Positions 26,501 through 38,500 of a stretch of 64,000 nt of DNA are shown in pieces; the first letter of the stretch is position 1; each line of letters starts with the position of its first letter. The notes under the pieces were generated by a model, which saw only the letters and a program-made list of their open reading frames with translations, was not told the origin of the DNA and did not search any database. The position numbers were made by a program, and so were the translations under genes. The DNA is from Ischnura elegans. Lineage: Eukaryota > Arthropoda > Insecta > Odonata > Coenagrionidae. The DNA is taken from assembly GCF_921293095.1 (NCBI RefSeq), contig NC_060246.1, forward strand, positions 132,494,198 through 132,558,197, written 5' to 3'.

Positions 26501-29500
26501 AGTAAAACAATGCTCTCCATGCTTCCCAAGTTGACATGTGTGAACCTCTTTAGTTATAGGTCCTTTTAATTCCTCAGATTAACTTTATGAGTCGTCCTCA
26601 CGCCATTAATTCTTATTTTTATTCAAAAGTATAAGAGTTTATTTCTCATTTTATAAATGGAGTTGTTCACAATTTATCTTTATTCATAATGTAAGACTAC
26701 AATTTATGATTGAAAAACCAAAGTATGTTACTAGCAGGGTTGGTTATTGGTTGGTTTTGTTATGGTTTTTTATTTTCTGTTTTTTTTTGTGTCTATTATT
26801 TTTTTCCACAATTATAAGCACATTTTGTGTAACTTGTGAATTTCAAGAGCACATTTTAATTCATTTACTTTGCTTCTACTGATAGTCTGCTACTGCCTTA
26901 ATTGTAATCCCATGAAGGATCTTACAAATGCCATATCCACCACAGGGTATGTACATCAGCTGCTACGTCATGTGACTTGTGTTCTGAAATATTTCTGCAT
27001 AGTTTAAAGGAATTAATAGTGTGCTTGTTCTTTCGTATTTATCTGGAAGTCATGGTATTAGATTAAAATACTTTCATAGTTTTGTGTTATGATTATGGAT
27101 GCTAATAGGGCTACTTCAAAGGTTGATTTCTACATATATTAGTACTTTTGCATGTTGTTCAACTCTAAAAACCTAGCATAAGTATCAGTTGATGGAATAG
27201 TTATGTAGTTTTCTCAACTGTATGGTTTCAACTGAATGTTTATGCTGAGTATTAGTTTGTGACTGATGGTAGAAAGGATACTTGAGTAGTGATAGAAATT
27301 GTATTGCAGAATTTCCGTATTTTTTTAAATTACATGTTGATATTTTAAGTTAAGATATTTCTGGAGGTTTATTAGTGACATTTAATTGAAGAATTAATGA
27401 TTTATTTTCCTCTACTCTAAGATTCCATTGTAAATCAGTTGCAACTTTTAAGCACGTAAGGTAACCATATTGGCTCTTAAAGAGGTATCTTTGAATGTGG
27501 TAAATCAATATTTTTGGTAGAATAATAATGTCATTTTATTCTGGTAACTTCAATCAATGCAATGGATTTTCTTTCATTTTTTGCAAACAATATGACTTTC
27601 AATCAATAAAATTAAAGAACCGAAATTAAGCCCTACTCTTTGAGGTTGAATGCTTAGTGAATTTTTTTCCAAGCAAAATGTTTGGAATAAGTTTAGTGGC
27701 TTGCTGTTATAGTTTTGATTGTGTCATTTCTAATACAATGTGTTTAATGTTATATTAATTGATAGCATTAAAGAAGTCTATTCCAGTAGAGTTTCATTCA
27801 TAGAAACATATTATATGCACCTGTTTTTATAGCAGAGAATAAAATGTAAAATTTCTACAAAAGAATGCATTTATCAGGTCCTGCTTCATTCTCTGCTTTC
27901 TAATGACTGAGTCATGTCTATTCTCTTGCATTAAGACCTTAAAGTTTCATGTTTCCTAGTGCCTAAAAATTCTATTGATTTTATTACGGTTCTTGAATCA
28001 GAGGTTTTCTTGCAAGTATTTCCTCCGTGACTTGGTGTTTGTTGTTAATTAATATTCTTCTATCTTTTTATTTGTTAGACTACGTTGTTGGATTTGGAGG
28101 AAAATTTGGTGTGCAAGCAGATCGTCAGGATAAGTCTGCTGTTGGTTGGGATCATCATGATCCTTTGCAGAAGCATGAAAGTCAAGTAGATCACAAAAAG
28201 GTTTGTAATTATCGTTTGTTGAGATTATTTGATGGCATTCAGTTATCTGTGATAATGAAAGGAGCTGTGAGCTATTGTGGAAGATGGGCTCTGCACATTT
28301 AAGGCTTTAATTTTCATCAGCACATTCACCAAAGATGTGAACCTCCCTTCCTTGGTTCAGTCTGCTGTGGGACAGGTGTAGTTCATTCTTCGTGGTGTGA
28401 CCCAATTGGTGGGTCACGCTTAGGTTCATCTTCTAGCAAGTTCCTATGGGTGGCACTGCTCTTGTTGGCCTCCCGCCAATGGTGGTGCGTGCAGAAGAAG
28501 TAGGGGAACATGGGCCATCCACCGTTTTGGGCCCACTACAACTAGGAATTATGCTAGTGGCTCTTCGGAGGTGTCCATTAATTGCGTGAGGTGATTTTGG
28601 CGATTTTTGCATCTCCCCTACCCCCCCAAGTGAGATATGTATTGGGTCATTCCATGACAAATCAACCAATATTTTGACCAAACGAAACATACCTCAGATT
28701 TTCATGAAACTAGCCATGGTCATACATTCTGGTATGATCAGAGATTGTGTACAATTTTAGCCTCCGAATGTCGATTGTTTATGAAATATGAGCAATTGAA
28801 ATGTGGGATTGACCCCTGAAGTGCCGCAACGCATTGTTATTTTTTATTTTCATCCAATACTCCATTCCTGTGTGATGAAAATCCATGATTTTTTTTCTGG
28901 AGCTAAGTAGTTCATAATGAATAAAATCAACTGATTTGGGCGTCACTTGGTGGAACGATGAAAGACAGCTTAAATAAATTTTGTGGAATAGTACTGTGTT
29001 TTTGTCTCACCATGAATAGTTCATAATGATTCCAAGATTATCATCAAATATTAGCTGCATGATGTAATTCAGCTGCAAAAAAATGAAGTTTACAAAAAAT
29101 CTCAATTGTACTATTTTTCATTGTCAGCATCCACTGGGAAAGGCCATGCGAATACAGATGCATGGTTCAGTTTAAAGTAATAATTAATGTATGAGCAAAG
29201 ATGCTGAGAAAAAATCATGAGTCTGGCATTCCTTTCTGTAAAAAGAAAACTTATTCTTGGTCACGGGAAAATAATGGCATCATTTTCAAGGCACATAGAA
29301 ATTACATGATGTAGAGGAGAGATAAGTGTTTACTTATATGATTAGGCAGTATTCGAGCATGCATTATCACACTATAGTGTGTGCTACTGGCTTGTAGAGT
29401 ACGAAACACATAAGCAAGCATGTGCATGTATGCACCCACGTACTTTTAATTTCGTGCTATCAGGACTATTCCAGCTGAGGGAGTTTTAATTTAAAAATTT

Positions 29501-32500
29501 TTTTTTTAATGTTGGCCTCCCTCCCTCAAGAAGTAGCATGACCTCCCAGAGCTAATGGTTGCTGGAGAATTAAACGCACACAATTAGTGTCCTAGTGGCA
29601 CACAGCAAACATCTCTCTCTGGCCAAGAGAATGAAGGTGAGGGTCCTTCTGGTGTCATGAATTTAACTGAAATGTCACCTCCTTCATGGTTGAGAGCTTC
29701 CACTAGTCCAAGATTCAGCATGATTTTGTACCACTGTTTGCTATGTATGAACCAACAGCCTAATTATCTGGGAAATCCACTTTTTCAGAACAAAAATCAA
29801 ATGTAATGCTGTACTCATCATCCTGGCCAGTGAACTTTGTAGTGACTTTTCTATCCGATAAAGGCACAAATGATGGAAGTTTCTTGTGCCTAGAATTGTT
29901 TTTAAAATTGTACAAAATCTCTAATCGTACCAGAATGTATGACCATGGCAAGTTTCATGAAAATCTGAGACGGTGGGTGTCAATGCCTGGTTGATTTGAA
30001 ATGGATCCTATTACGATATTTTGCTAGACTAATCTCACGTGAGATTTGATATCTGGTGATTTTTCCGGGTATTCTTCTGCATTTATACATTTTGTAGGAC
30101 AATATGTGAAACCTCGCGTGAGATTTTTCAAAATGTGTATTTTCAGTGTAAATACGTTGATCTATGCTTCATTGGATTGGGTTTACTAAAAAAAATTGTT
30201 TAATTATTTTTTTTTTTTTAAGATTGGTCAAGACTAGTGTTTAAGATTACCAAGATTGTTGTCTAGAATCACAGTGAAAAAATTGAACTACCTATAAAAT
30301 ACTGAAATGAGAACTACTGAAATTGGGGAAAAAGAATATTCATTCTAAGTCTCTATTTTCACTCTAAGCCAATGACCCTCCACAGGGACTCATGTACGGT
30401 TTCAAGAGTGACTACTGGAGCCAATATGTCCATGTGATTTTCAATAAAATCATCTGCTCATTCAACCTCGCTCAGATTAAAAAATTATGTGATACTTGCC
30501 AGGACTTTCCATCTACCCATGTGAGATTGGGTGAGAATCTTCCTAAACATCCCACATAATTAATGGGTGCTCCCTTGAGTGTGAGATCCTTCTAGAGTAC
30601 AGTGCCTCAAGAATGTGACTTGGTGCTGCATATTTCTGCAGTTTGAGCTTTAGATTGGGTGAACTATCCAGGTGGTGCCAATCCCATTGGTTTCAATTTG
30701 AGTGGTCAAATTCCATGCTAAAGTGATGTCGAAGAGAAGGGTCATATAACAATCTGAATGCATGTGTTTCACACAAAATCTTTGCAGACTCTGATCCTAA
30801 TTGGTGGGTTAAGTAGCTGGTGGTAGGCCATTTCACATTGAGCCACCTAGTCTGGCAAGAATGAGACTCACTGGTGGGTTTGAGTGAAACGACTGTCCTG
30901 GGCTGAGTAACCACATCACAAAGACCCGCCACAATTGGTGAGGCACTCTTCCAGTTGCCCCACACATCTTTTTTTCTATTTGTGCATTGTGTTTAAGGTG
31001 CACTGTAGTTCACCTTAAATTTATGTTCATGTGAATTTTGATACGGTAACAATGTGCACAAAGTTACTGCATCAGAATAATGTGGTTGATGGATCGATGA
31101 GATAATGTATGTATGCAATCTTAAGTGATTCTCAACTGTAAACCAAATGAAAGAAAATAAAAACACGCATATCATGGGATCTGTTATTGGGACATAATAT
31201 ATCCAAAATTGAGAAATAGTTTTTGTGGTATATTTGAGGCGAGAAGTTGCTGTGTAAATATTGATTGACAAATACTACAAGCTCGTCATTAATCAAGGCT
31301 GTCAGTATTCAACTCTTCAAGTTTACCAAGTTATTGCTCTTCCAATTTTGAAATAAGACAAGTTTTAAATATTTTTATTTAAAAACTAAAGGTTTTCAAA
31401 TCTTCAATTTCACTTTTAAAAATCATTATGTATCAAAATAATGTATCTCTAAATGCTGCAAAGCAACATGGTATTTATATAGTGTCTATTGCGACATGCT
31501 ATTTACTTATTTGACTTATGGATTGGATAAATTTACTTTTTAGCTGTTAATAATTGATTATATTGACTGATTTTAGGGTTTTGGTGGAGTATATGGAGTC
31601 CAAAGTGACAGAGTTGACAAGTCTGCTCATGGTTTTGATGATGCACCAGAGAAAGTTGGAACTACTTATGAGAAGCCAAGTCTTGATATAGGTGAGACAC
31701 AAACACATGTACATCTAAAATAAATTTATTTTGGTCTTCCTTATAATCTTTCGGTTGCTTTCAAAAGAATGACTTAAAATCGCATTCTATTGGTAAATGA
31801 TAACTATAATAAGGTATTACAACCTTTCCTGGCTGTGAACTGAGTTTGGCAGGGTTGAAAGCTCCACTTTTTTTATGGAAGGCTATAGTGTAGATCTCCT
31901 GCACATTCTAACTTCTGGCATTGTTTTCGTCTGATCTGAGAAAAATATTTGGTATGTATACGTTTATAGGTTTGATATTAGTTAGTGATGGGTCGATTCC
32001 AAAATTTTATCGATTCCGATTCCGATTCTGACATTTCGATTCCGATTCTACCGATACCGATTCCATCGATTCTGATGCCATAGGCTCCAAGAAAAATATC
32101 ACTTAATTCCAGGCAACAAGAAAACCACTTTAAAAAATATTACTCTGTGAAAGAGTCAGTCAAACAAAAGCATTTTTCATATCATCACTATGTAATTAAA
32201 ATATAATAGCTAAATTTCAAAACAGAACATTCCTGAAAAGTGATGTTACATGATAGGTATTACTTTAGAATATTAACACTCATGTTTAAATTTAAAATAG
32301 AAGTATCTCCTTTAATATCTATCTTTTATTGATAATAACTTATCATTATCAATAATGTCTCACAAATTTAGTCTCCTTTTACAGACTTTAAATTTTTGCT
32401 CAGATATAAAAGCATCTTCACTCTGTCAGCTGACAGAGTGAAGATGCTTTTAGGATAGCCTAGGATATCCTAGGATAAAGCCTGTTGCATTTTACATCAC

Positions 32501-35500
32501 ATATTTTTCCTGCAGAACTAAATGTCTTTCCCTGAACACAGTGGATGGCGGTATGGCAAGAAACCTCTTCGCTAATACTTTCAGCCTTTGGTAGGAGATA
32601 CAAGTCTTTCAGTATTTCCCAGGGAAGGAATTTGGTGGTGCATTCATCTATGATAAATAAGCTCCACTTCAGCTTCAACAGTGTTTGCTATGGTGACTTT
32701 GGGTACTTTTCCAAATGCATCACTGTATCTTGACTATATACCTGTCACAGGCTCCCTAGTCTGCATATGCTCCTTTGGAATATAAAAGGGATTTCCAAGT
32801 AGCACTTTTTGATCTCAAGTCGAGTTGAAAATTACTCGCAAGTATCGAGTCAAGTATGATAATTTCTGAACCAGGCAATACAGCAATGCATACTACAATA
32901 TATTCTACTCCAATTTTCTATGATGAATGTCTAGCCTAATGTAAGAAGGAAAATATAATGAGGATCGTGCCCTATAATGAGCCCTGAGTATAGTAATTTT
33001 CACAGCTATAATAAAGATTACATTCTAAGTATATGAATCATGTAATATTTGGCCCTTTCAAATTCTCAAGCAGAAAATCCAATTATTCTACATGCTCAGC
33101 CAGCAGGTTTTGACATCTTCATGTTACAGTATTACTGCCTGCAGAAAATTGGCTTTTGCTACACACTTGTGTGACTGGGCAAGTACTTTCCTACCAAAAT
33201 TGAAAGATTTTGGAGACTTGGAATTTTTATTAAAAATAATATCAACGATTTATTTGGACCTTGAATCTTCATGGAATTCAAATGGACGAAGCGAACAAAC
33301 TATATAGAACTAAACTTGAGTTTTGTAGAGCCAAAATATTCTATACTTCGCACGTCATTTAATCAGGGTTAAAGTCTCTTGCTTTTTTAAGTTCAAGAAA
33401 GAAACTAAACGCTACAAATGAATATCACATCGGACGGATGCAGTAATAAAAAAGGCTAAAAGATGCCTTGTGATATGAAAACTCCCCCTTCCGCGCGACT
33501 CACCTCGGCGAAGGTGGAAAGGGAAAAAGGGTATCAGTTGTTGCCTTTCGTAGAAACAGTTCATTTTTCTCTCTCTTAAGCATGCTGACTTAATTTCTTC
33601 ATTTTACTTCAATACCCGAGCCATATTTCTTATGCGTGGGATGGTTCCGAAAAATATCCAATCCTTAGTATTTTCTTTCGAGTAATGCGCTAAATGGCCT
33701 ATTCGATCTATACATAATCCTTTTTAACATCCTCAGTTTAGTGTTTTCAGTCAATTAAGACGATTATCCATGCTTTACATGACGATTTTCAAGACAAATG
33801 TTTTAAAAAACTTGAAAAATCGGCCTCAGTTACCGAGCCTCAGAGGTTCGCGGCGTGTAGGTCAGCCTTGACGCGCGATTAAAAAATCGCTATAATTTCC
33901 TTCGTCGCAAACTTTTTTCCAAGATTTCTACTTAGTAATCTTTAGAAATCTCTACTTTATATTGTGGTTCAAATTTTCCGAGTTATATTTTTCGTAAATG
34001 AAAGATAATATCTACTTTATGTCAAATTTCACGTGAAAAACGGGTCGGCCATTTTGCGTTGTAAAACCAGACAGATGAGAGCCAAAATCTTCAAAAGTCA
34101 TTGAAAATAAAGGGAAAGCACCAGGTCAAAGGAATATTGCGTTTCTTTGTTCCATTAAACTCATACCAACGCAAAACCACCTGGATAAATTCAAAGATGT
34201 TTTGAGGAAAAACGATATCTCGCGTGGCATTGAAAAATTTGTCATGTTTGGGCCACTGTATCTCACAAAAGGGTCGTAATTATGTAAAACGGCATATAAA
34301 TCTATATCTGGTAATAATTTATGAGTATTTACGCTAAGTTTCAAGTCTCTATCCCCAAAAAGGTCATTTTGGACTTCATTCCAGCTTTTTCCGATTTCGG
34401 ACCAGTGCGCGCCGGGTAGGAAGACGATCGGCCGCCGCGGCTGCCGTAAAGGTATTCGTCGACAACTATAGTGTATTCGGCAAGCTGAAACTACCAGGCC
34501 AAGGCATTAGGATGACTTATCGGCTTTAAAAACTGCATTATAACACGAGTTTCATGATAGCGCTTCCTGTCGGCAGATCGCTGGACCTACTAGCCTCGAA
34601 AGCTCTGTAACCTTAACTACTCGACTCGACATTCGTAATGCTACTCGAAACGCTCGAGTCGAGTACCAACTACTCGACTCGACTTGAATTTTCGAGTACT
34701 CGCACATCCCAGGAAGATATGTGTTTCGTTATCACGATTACAAGGCGCGAAAATTCAAATGACTTTTGGGAACGCGGTCGTATATTTTGTGGTTTGAAGT
34801 ACTACTGGAATCGGAATCGATTTTTCACCTTGGCAAGTACTCGTTTTCGATTCCGGTTCTTGGCCGAGAATCGAGGAATCGAACCGACCCATCACTAATA
34901 TTAGTGTTTTGTTTCAAATTCACCGTGTCATTTCCAATACAATCTGATGAATGCTATATTCTTGGTATCACGAAAGAAGTGTATCTGCTCATGTTATAAT
35001 ATGCACAGCATTCTTATGACATCCAGCCGTCTATATATTACCAGGTGGCTATTGAGTGCTCATAATTCTTGCCTGTATGGGAAAAGACTGCTGTAGTCTG
35101 TCCTATCCACTGACTAATCCATTAAAAATTATTAGCAAGGAATCACTAATGTTTAAGATTATAATGTGTCTTGGAAAATTAAATACCGTATTTGATGGCG
35201 TGTAAGATGCACCATTTTGTAAAACAATAGCTCAAAAATATCACCTGCGTCTTATGTGTGAAGGTTCGACCTCCATGAGTTAATGTTCAATACGTATCCC
35301 ATTATATTTACAGTAAAACCTCTTTACATCGTAATGGAGGGGACCAAAATTTGGGCATTTTGATGTATGGAGGTTCACTATAAAGAGGTTTTAGTGATAG
35401 GCACCATTTATTGATAAACCATAATATTAATATATTTAAACATACATGCATGCATTAGTGAACATATATTTACAATTTAATGATTACACAAAGGTAAAAG

Positions 35501-38500
35501 TAACTTGTTCAAGAGGGCTTTTTAGGAAAGAAATTAGTTATTGGGTTTGCTTTAACCTTTTTAAAACTCTTTCGATATAATGTTTTTAATTCTATTGAAT
35601 ACAATCATATTATGATCGCATTCCTCCATGCTTAATAAAAACCATTTAATTATGTTCAATAAATCCTCAACCTCTGTTTTGGTGGGAACTGCAACTGATT
35701 CCTCATTACCAACATCTTCCTCTAAATCCATCTCTTCCTGTATCCTGCAAGATATATACATCTCCTTCACCACTATCTTCCAACTCATGTGGGGAACAAA
35801 TGAATAAATCATTATCAACATTTACAAAGTCTTCAAATGTTGAATTTGTGTCAACTATTTTGTTGATTTTATCCTACTCTGTAGGTTCATTCTCAAATAT
35901 CTCACTTTCCTTCTGTTTGCTACCACTCGTAATCCCAGCCTTGATGAAGCATTTCTCAAAAATTGGAAAGGCACAACCTGTGCATGGTCTGAAGGATGTT
36001 CCATGAGCACTTTTAATGTTGTTTTCACTATTCACTCTCCATAAAAAATAAATCACTAGCTGTTTTCGATAATGCCTTTTGACCAAAGAAATAATTCCCT
36101 GGTCTAAGGGCCGTAATTTACTTGTAGTGTTTGGAGGGAAGTACACAACTTATATATATTTCTTAACATAATTCCTTCATCCTCTTATTTCACTGCCCAT
36201 GTTTTTTATTTGTGCAGCCTAGATATACAGTTTCTTCTGTTTTTCCTCGGTTGTTTAAAATAGATGGTATTCCAAAGGTCACTGCTACATCTTTCTTCTG
36301 CCTGCCCTCGTCGATGGCTTGGAAAATTCCTCGGAATGTGGTAAAGTCAAGCAGCCCCCTTGTTTTATTTGTCGAATCCATCATCAACTTATAATTAATT
36401 AAGTAATTTTCGTATGTTTTCATATTTTATGGCAAATAATTGAAAATATTCCTCATAATATATTTTAGAAAATTGATTTATCATTTGTATAACGTATGAC
36501 TTGTTAAAGATTATAAAAAATAAATAATCACGTGACTATTGCAAAAAAAAACAAGAAATTGAGCGTAATTTTGAAAATTTCGTTAAATTCCCTTTCTCTA
36601 AAATACAATGCTCGTAGAGCTCCGTAGAAAAACTCTGTTGAGGGCACAAAGAAACGCTAGGTCTGCAAAACTACGTGATTTCCTAGTGAGAATGCTGGGC
36701 GAACTACTTCAGAATGCGGCGGCGACGGTAAAAAATTTCATTACTCTACCGCGTATCAACTAATTAGCTGTCTCCTTCACCTAACATTGTCGTGCATGGA
36801 GTGATGTTCGTCAGTATTGCTAGGAATTGACGTCCCGGACTCCCGATGGAAGAGTCAGATTTCGCGGCATAAATACGCACGCAAGACATATGACTGTCGC
36901 TAAGCGCAATAAATTGTAAACTACGATCGTTCACGGAAGCATCGAAAAAATTACCAAGGCGGCAGTGAGAAAGTGCTACACCGGGAAATATGGGAATAAA
37001 ATAATTGCAAAATTGTATTTGATTTATTTCGAGTCGCAGTAAATTCATGAAATATTTTCATTTTAGAAACGGAAGTAGCAATGCGGTTGAGTAATTCTGT
37101 CTCCATAAATGGGAGTGAAGTTAGTTGAAATATATCCGCCGGCAAGGGATTATAGGCTGCGCTGGTCGCCTCTTTTATTAACTGAACATAGTATGTAAGC
37201 ACTTACAGGAAAATAAAGCCGTAAGTAATAGAAAGTGAGTGCTATCGCGCAATTTTTACCATGATTCGAGAGAAAACGATGCGTTCTGTCTTCATTTAGT
37301 GTCACTAAAAATGATTAGGATAGTTCGTTGCCTTTTTCTTATTTACTGTTAGGTATGCTCTCGTATGGAACAAAATGGCCCTAGGTAATGGTTAACATGA
37401 AAATTGCAGTAAAGCAAAGGTGTAAAAGAGAAGAATAAGCGTGAAACATTTATCGCTGAAAATGTCATTCCATGTTCGTTATCGCGGCTGAATTAATGGT
37501 CTCTAGTTGTCTCGGTACGAAATGCGGAGGTAGTTAGGCCGTCTCGGGGGTCTCTCGTTGCTATGATATATAGAGGTTTTACGATATAAAGAGGTTCACT
37601 ATAGAGAGGTTTGCCTATAAATTTACATGTAAATCTAACGGGACCAGAGGGTTGGTACGATGTATAGAGGTTTACGATGTAAAGAGGTTCACTACATAGA
37701 GGTTTTACTGTACTAATATGTATACATATGTATTATTCAATTGAAGAATATTGTAATTGTTTTGTTATTATTTAGTTCATTGATATTATGTGGCATTATT
37801 TATTGTTTACTCATTATATTACTTATGACGATTGTTTTGCTTGCTTCTGCGATGTCTAAGGAGCAAGATATCAAGATATCGAACGAGCATGATAGTATCT
37901 ATATGATCAAGCTCATTCAGTACCTCGCTTTGATTTATACGATTGTATAATATCTTAAAGGAATTAACTTAAGTTGCCTTCGCACTGACTTCTCCTCTTG
38001 AGCATGCCATACTGAAATGAGGGTGAGTCTTATATGATGTCAAATACGGTAATTTCCCTGGATATCTCCGGGAATTTTCTAATGTTTTGTGGTGGACACT
38101 TTTTTTTAACCATAGATAATTACTCTCACCGTTTTCATTTCCTATTTTCAAGCGGGTGCCAAGCCATCAAGCTTGAGAGCAAAGTTTGAATCGATGTCAA
38201 GGGGAGGTGGGTCTGGGGGTGGGCAGGGAGGGGAGGACGGTGTGGAGGCGGAGCGGAGGAGGCGCAAGCAGCAGGAGGAGGAGGAGAGAGTGAGGCAGAA
38301 GAAGGAGGAGGAGGTGCGGCAGAGGAGGCTCAAGGAAGAGGAGAAGAGGCGGAGCGTGGAGGGCAGGCAGGAGGAGGAACCGCAGCCAGAGAAGAACGAG
38401 CAGGGAGCGGAGCAAGCCAAGATACGCACTTCCATTCACGGCGTGGCACTGCCCAGTGCCGCTGAAATGAAATTGAAGGTGAGTGAAGGAGTTATTATCA

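Larger units (their letters stand above)
31983..34897 (-). mobile_element. hAT element with 8-bp target duplication, carrying a nested hAT
   Basis: Terminal inverted repeats TAGTGATGGGTCGATTCC (left) and the reverse complement of TAGTGATGGGTCGGTTCG (right) enclose 2915 bp. The flanks 31975-31982 and 34898-34905 are both exactly ATATTAGT, the 8-bp duplication expected of hAT transposons. Sub-terminal repeats of a GATTCCGATTCC type follow the left end. A minus-strand remnant of the hAT dimerisation domain lies at 32460-32678. Roughly 1.9 kb (32788-34711) is another element inserted later, so the original was about 1 kb. Confidence 0.9.
35186..38049. mobile_element. TA-flanked element with CCGTATTTGA ends
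   Basis: The left end CCGTATTTGATGGCGTGTAA and the reverse complement of the right end, CCGTATTTGACATCATATAA, form imperfect terminal inverted repeats of about 28 bp. TA lies directly outside both ends (35184-35185 and 38050-38051), as in Tc1/mariner/pogo-type insertion. No own transposase is visible; its interior is mostly the nested element 35311-37710. The element without the insert would be about 0.46 kb. Confidence 0.75.
31692..38152 (+). other. Cortactin intron 7 (transposon nest)
   Basis: 6.5 kb, of which about 5.8 kb (31983-34897 and 35186-38049) is mobile DNA in two separate nests. Despite this the splice sites are normal (GTGAGA and TTTTCAAG). Confidence 0.9.

Noticed and set aside
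28433-30965. Minus-strand frames at 28433-28690 and 30693-30965
   Set aside because: GC-richer and longer than neighbours, but no domain could be recognised and they lie in an intron near a repeat; probably repeat-derived.
32776-34718. Near 8-bp target duplication GGAATATA/GGAAGATA for the inner hAT
   Set aside because: The two strings are offset relative to the expected element ends and differ at one base, so they were not accepted as the duplication.
34638-34999. Frames of 86 and 77 codons
   Set aside because: They fall on the right ends of two hAT elements (CTCGACTCGA and GATTCC repeats) and their flank.
36764-37202. Minus-strand frames of 94 and 83 codons
   Set aside because: They lie in the non-coding 5' part of the Tigger-like element and match none of its transposase blocks.
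38148-38439. Minus-strand frames of 80-95 codons rich in Leu/Ser
   Set aside because: They are antisense shadows of cortactin exon 8, whose GC-rich Glu/Arg codons keep the opposite strand open.
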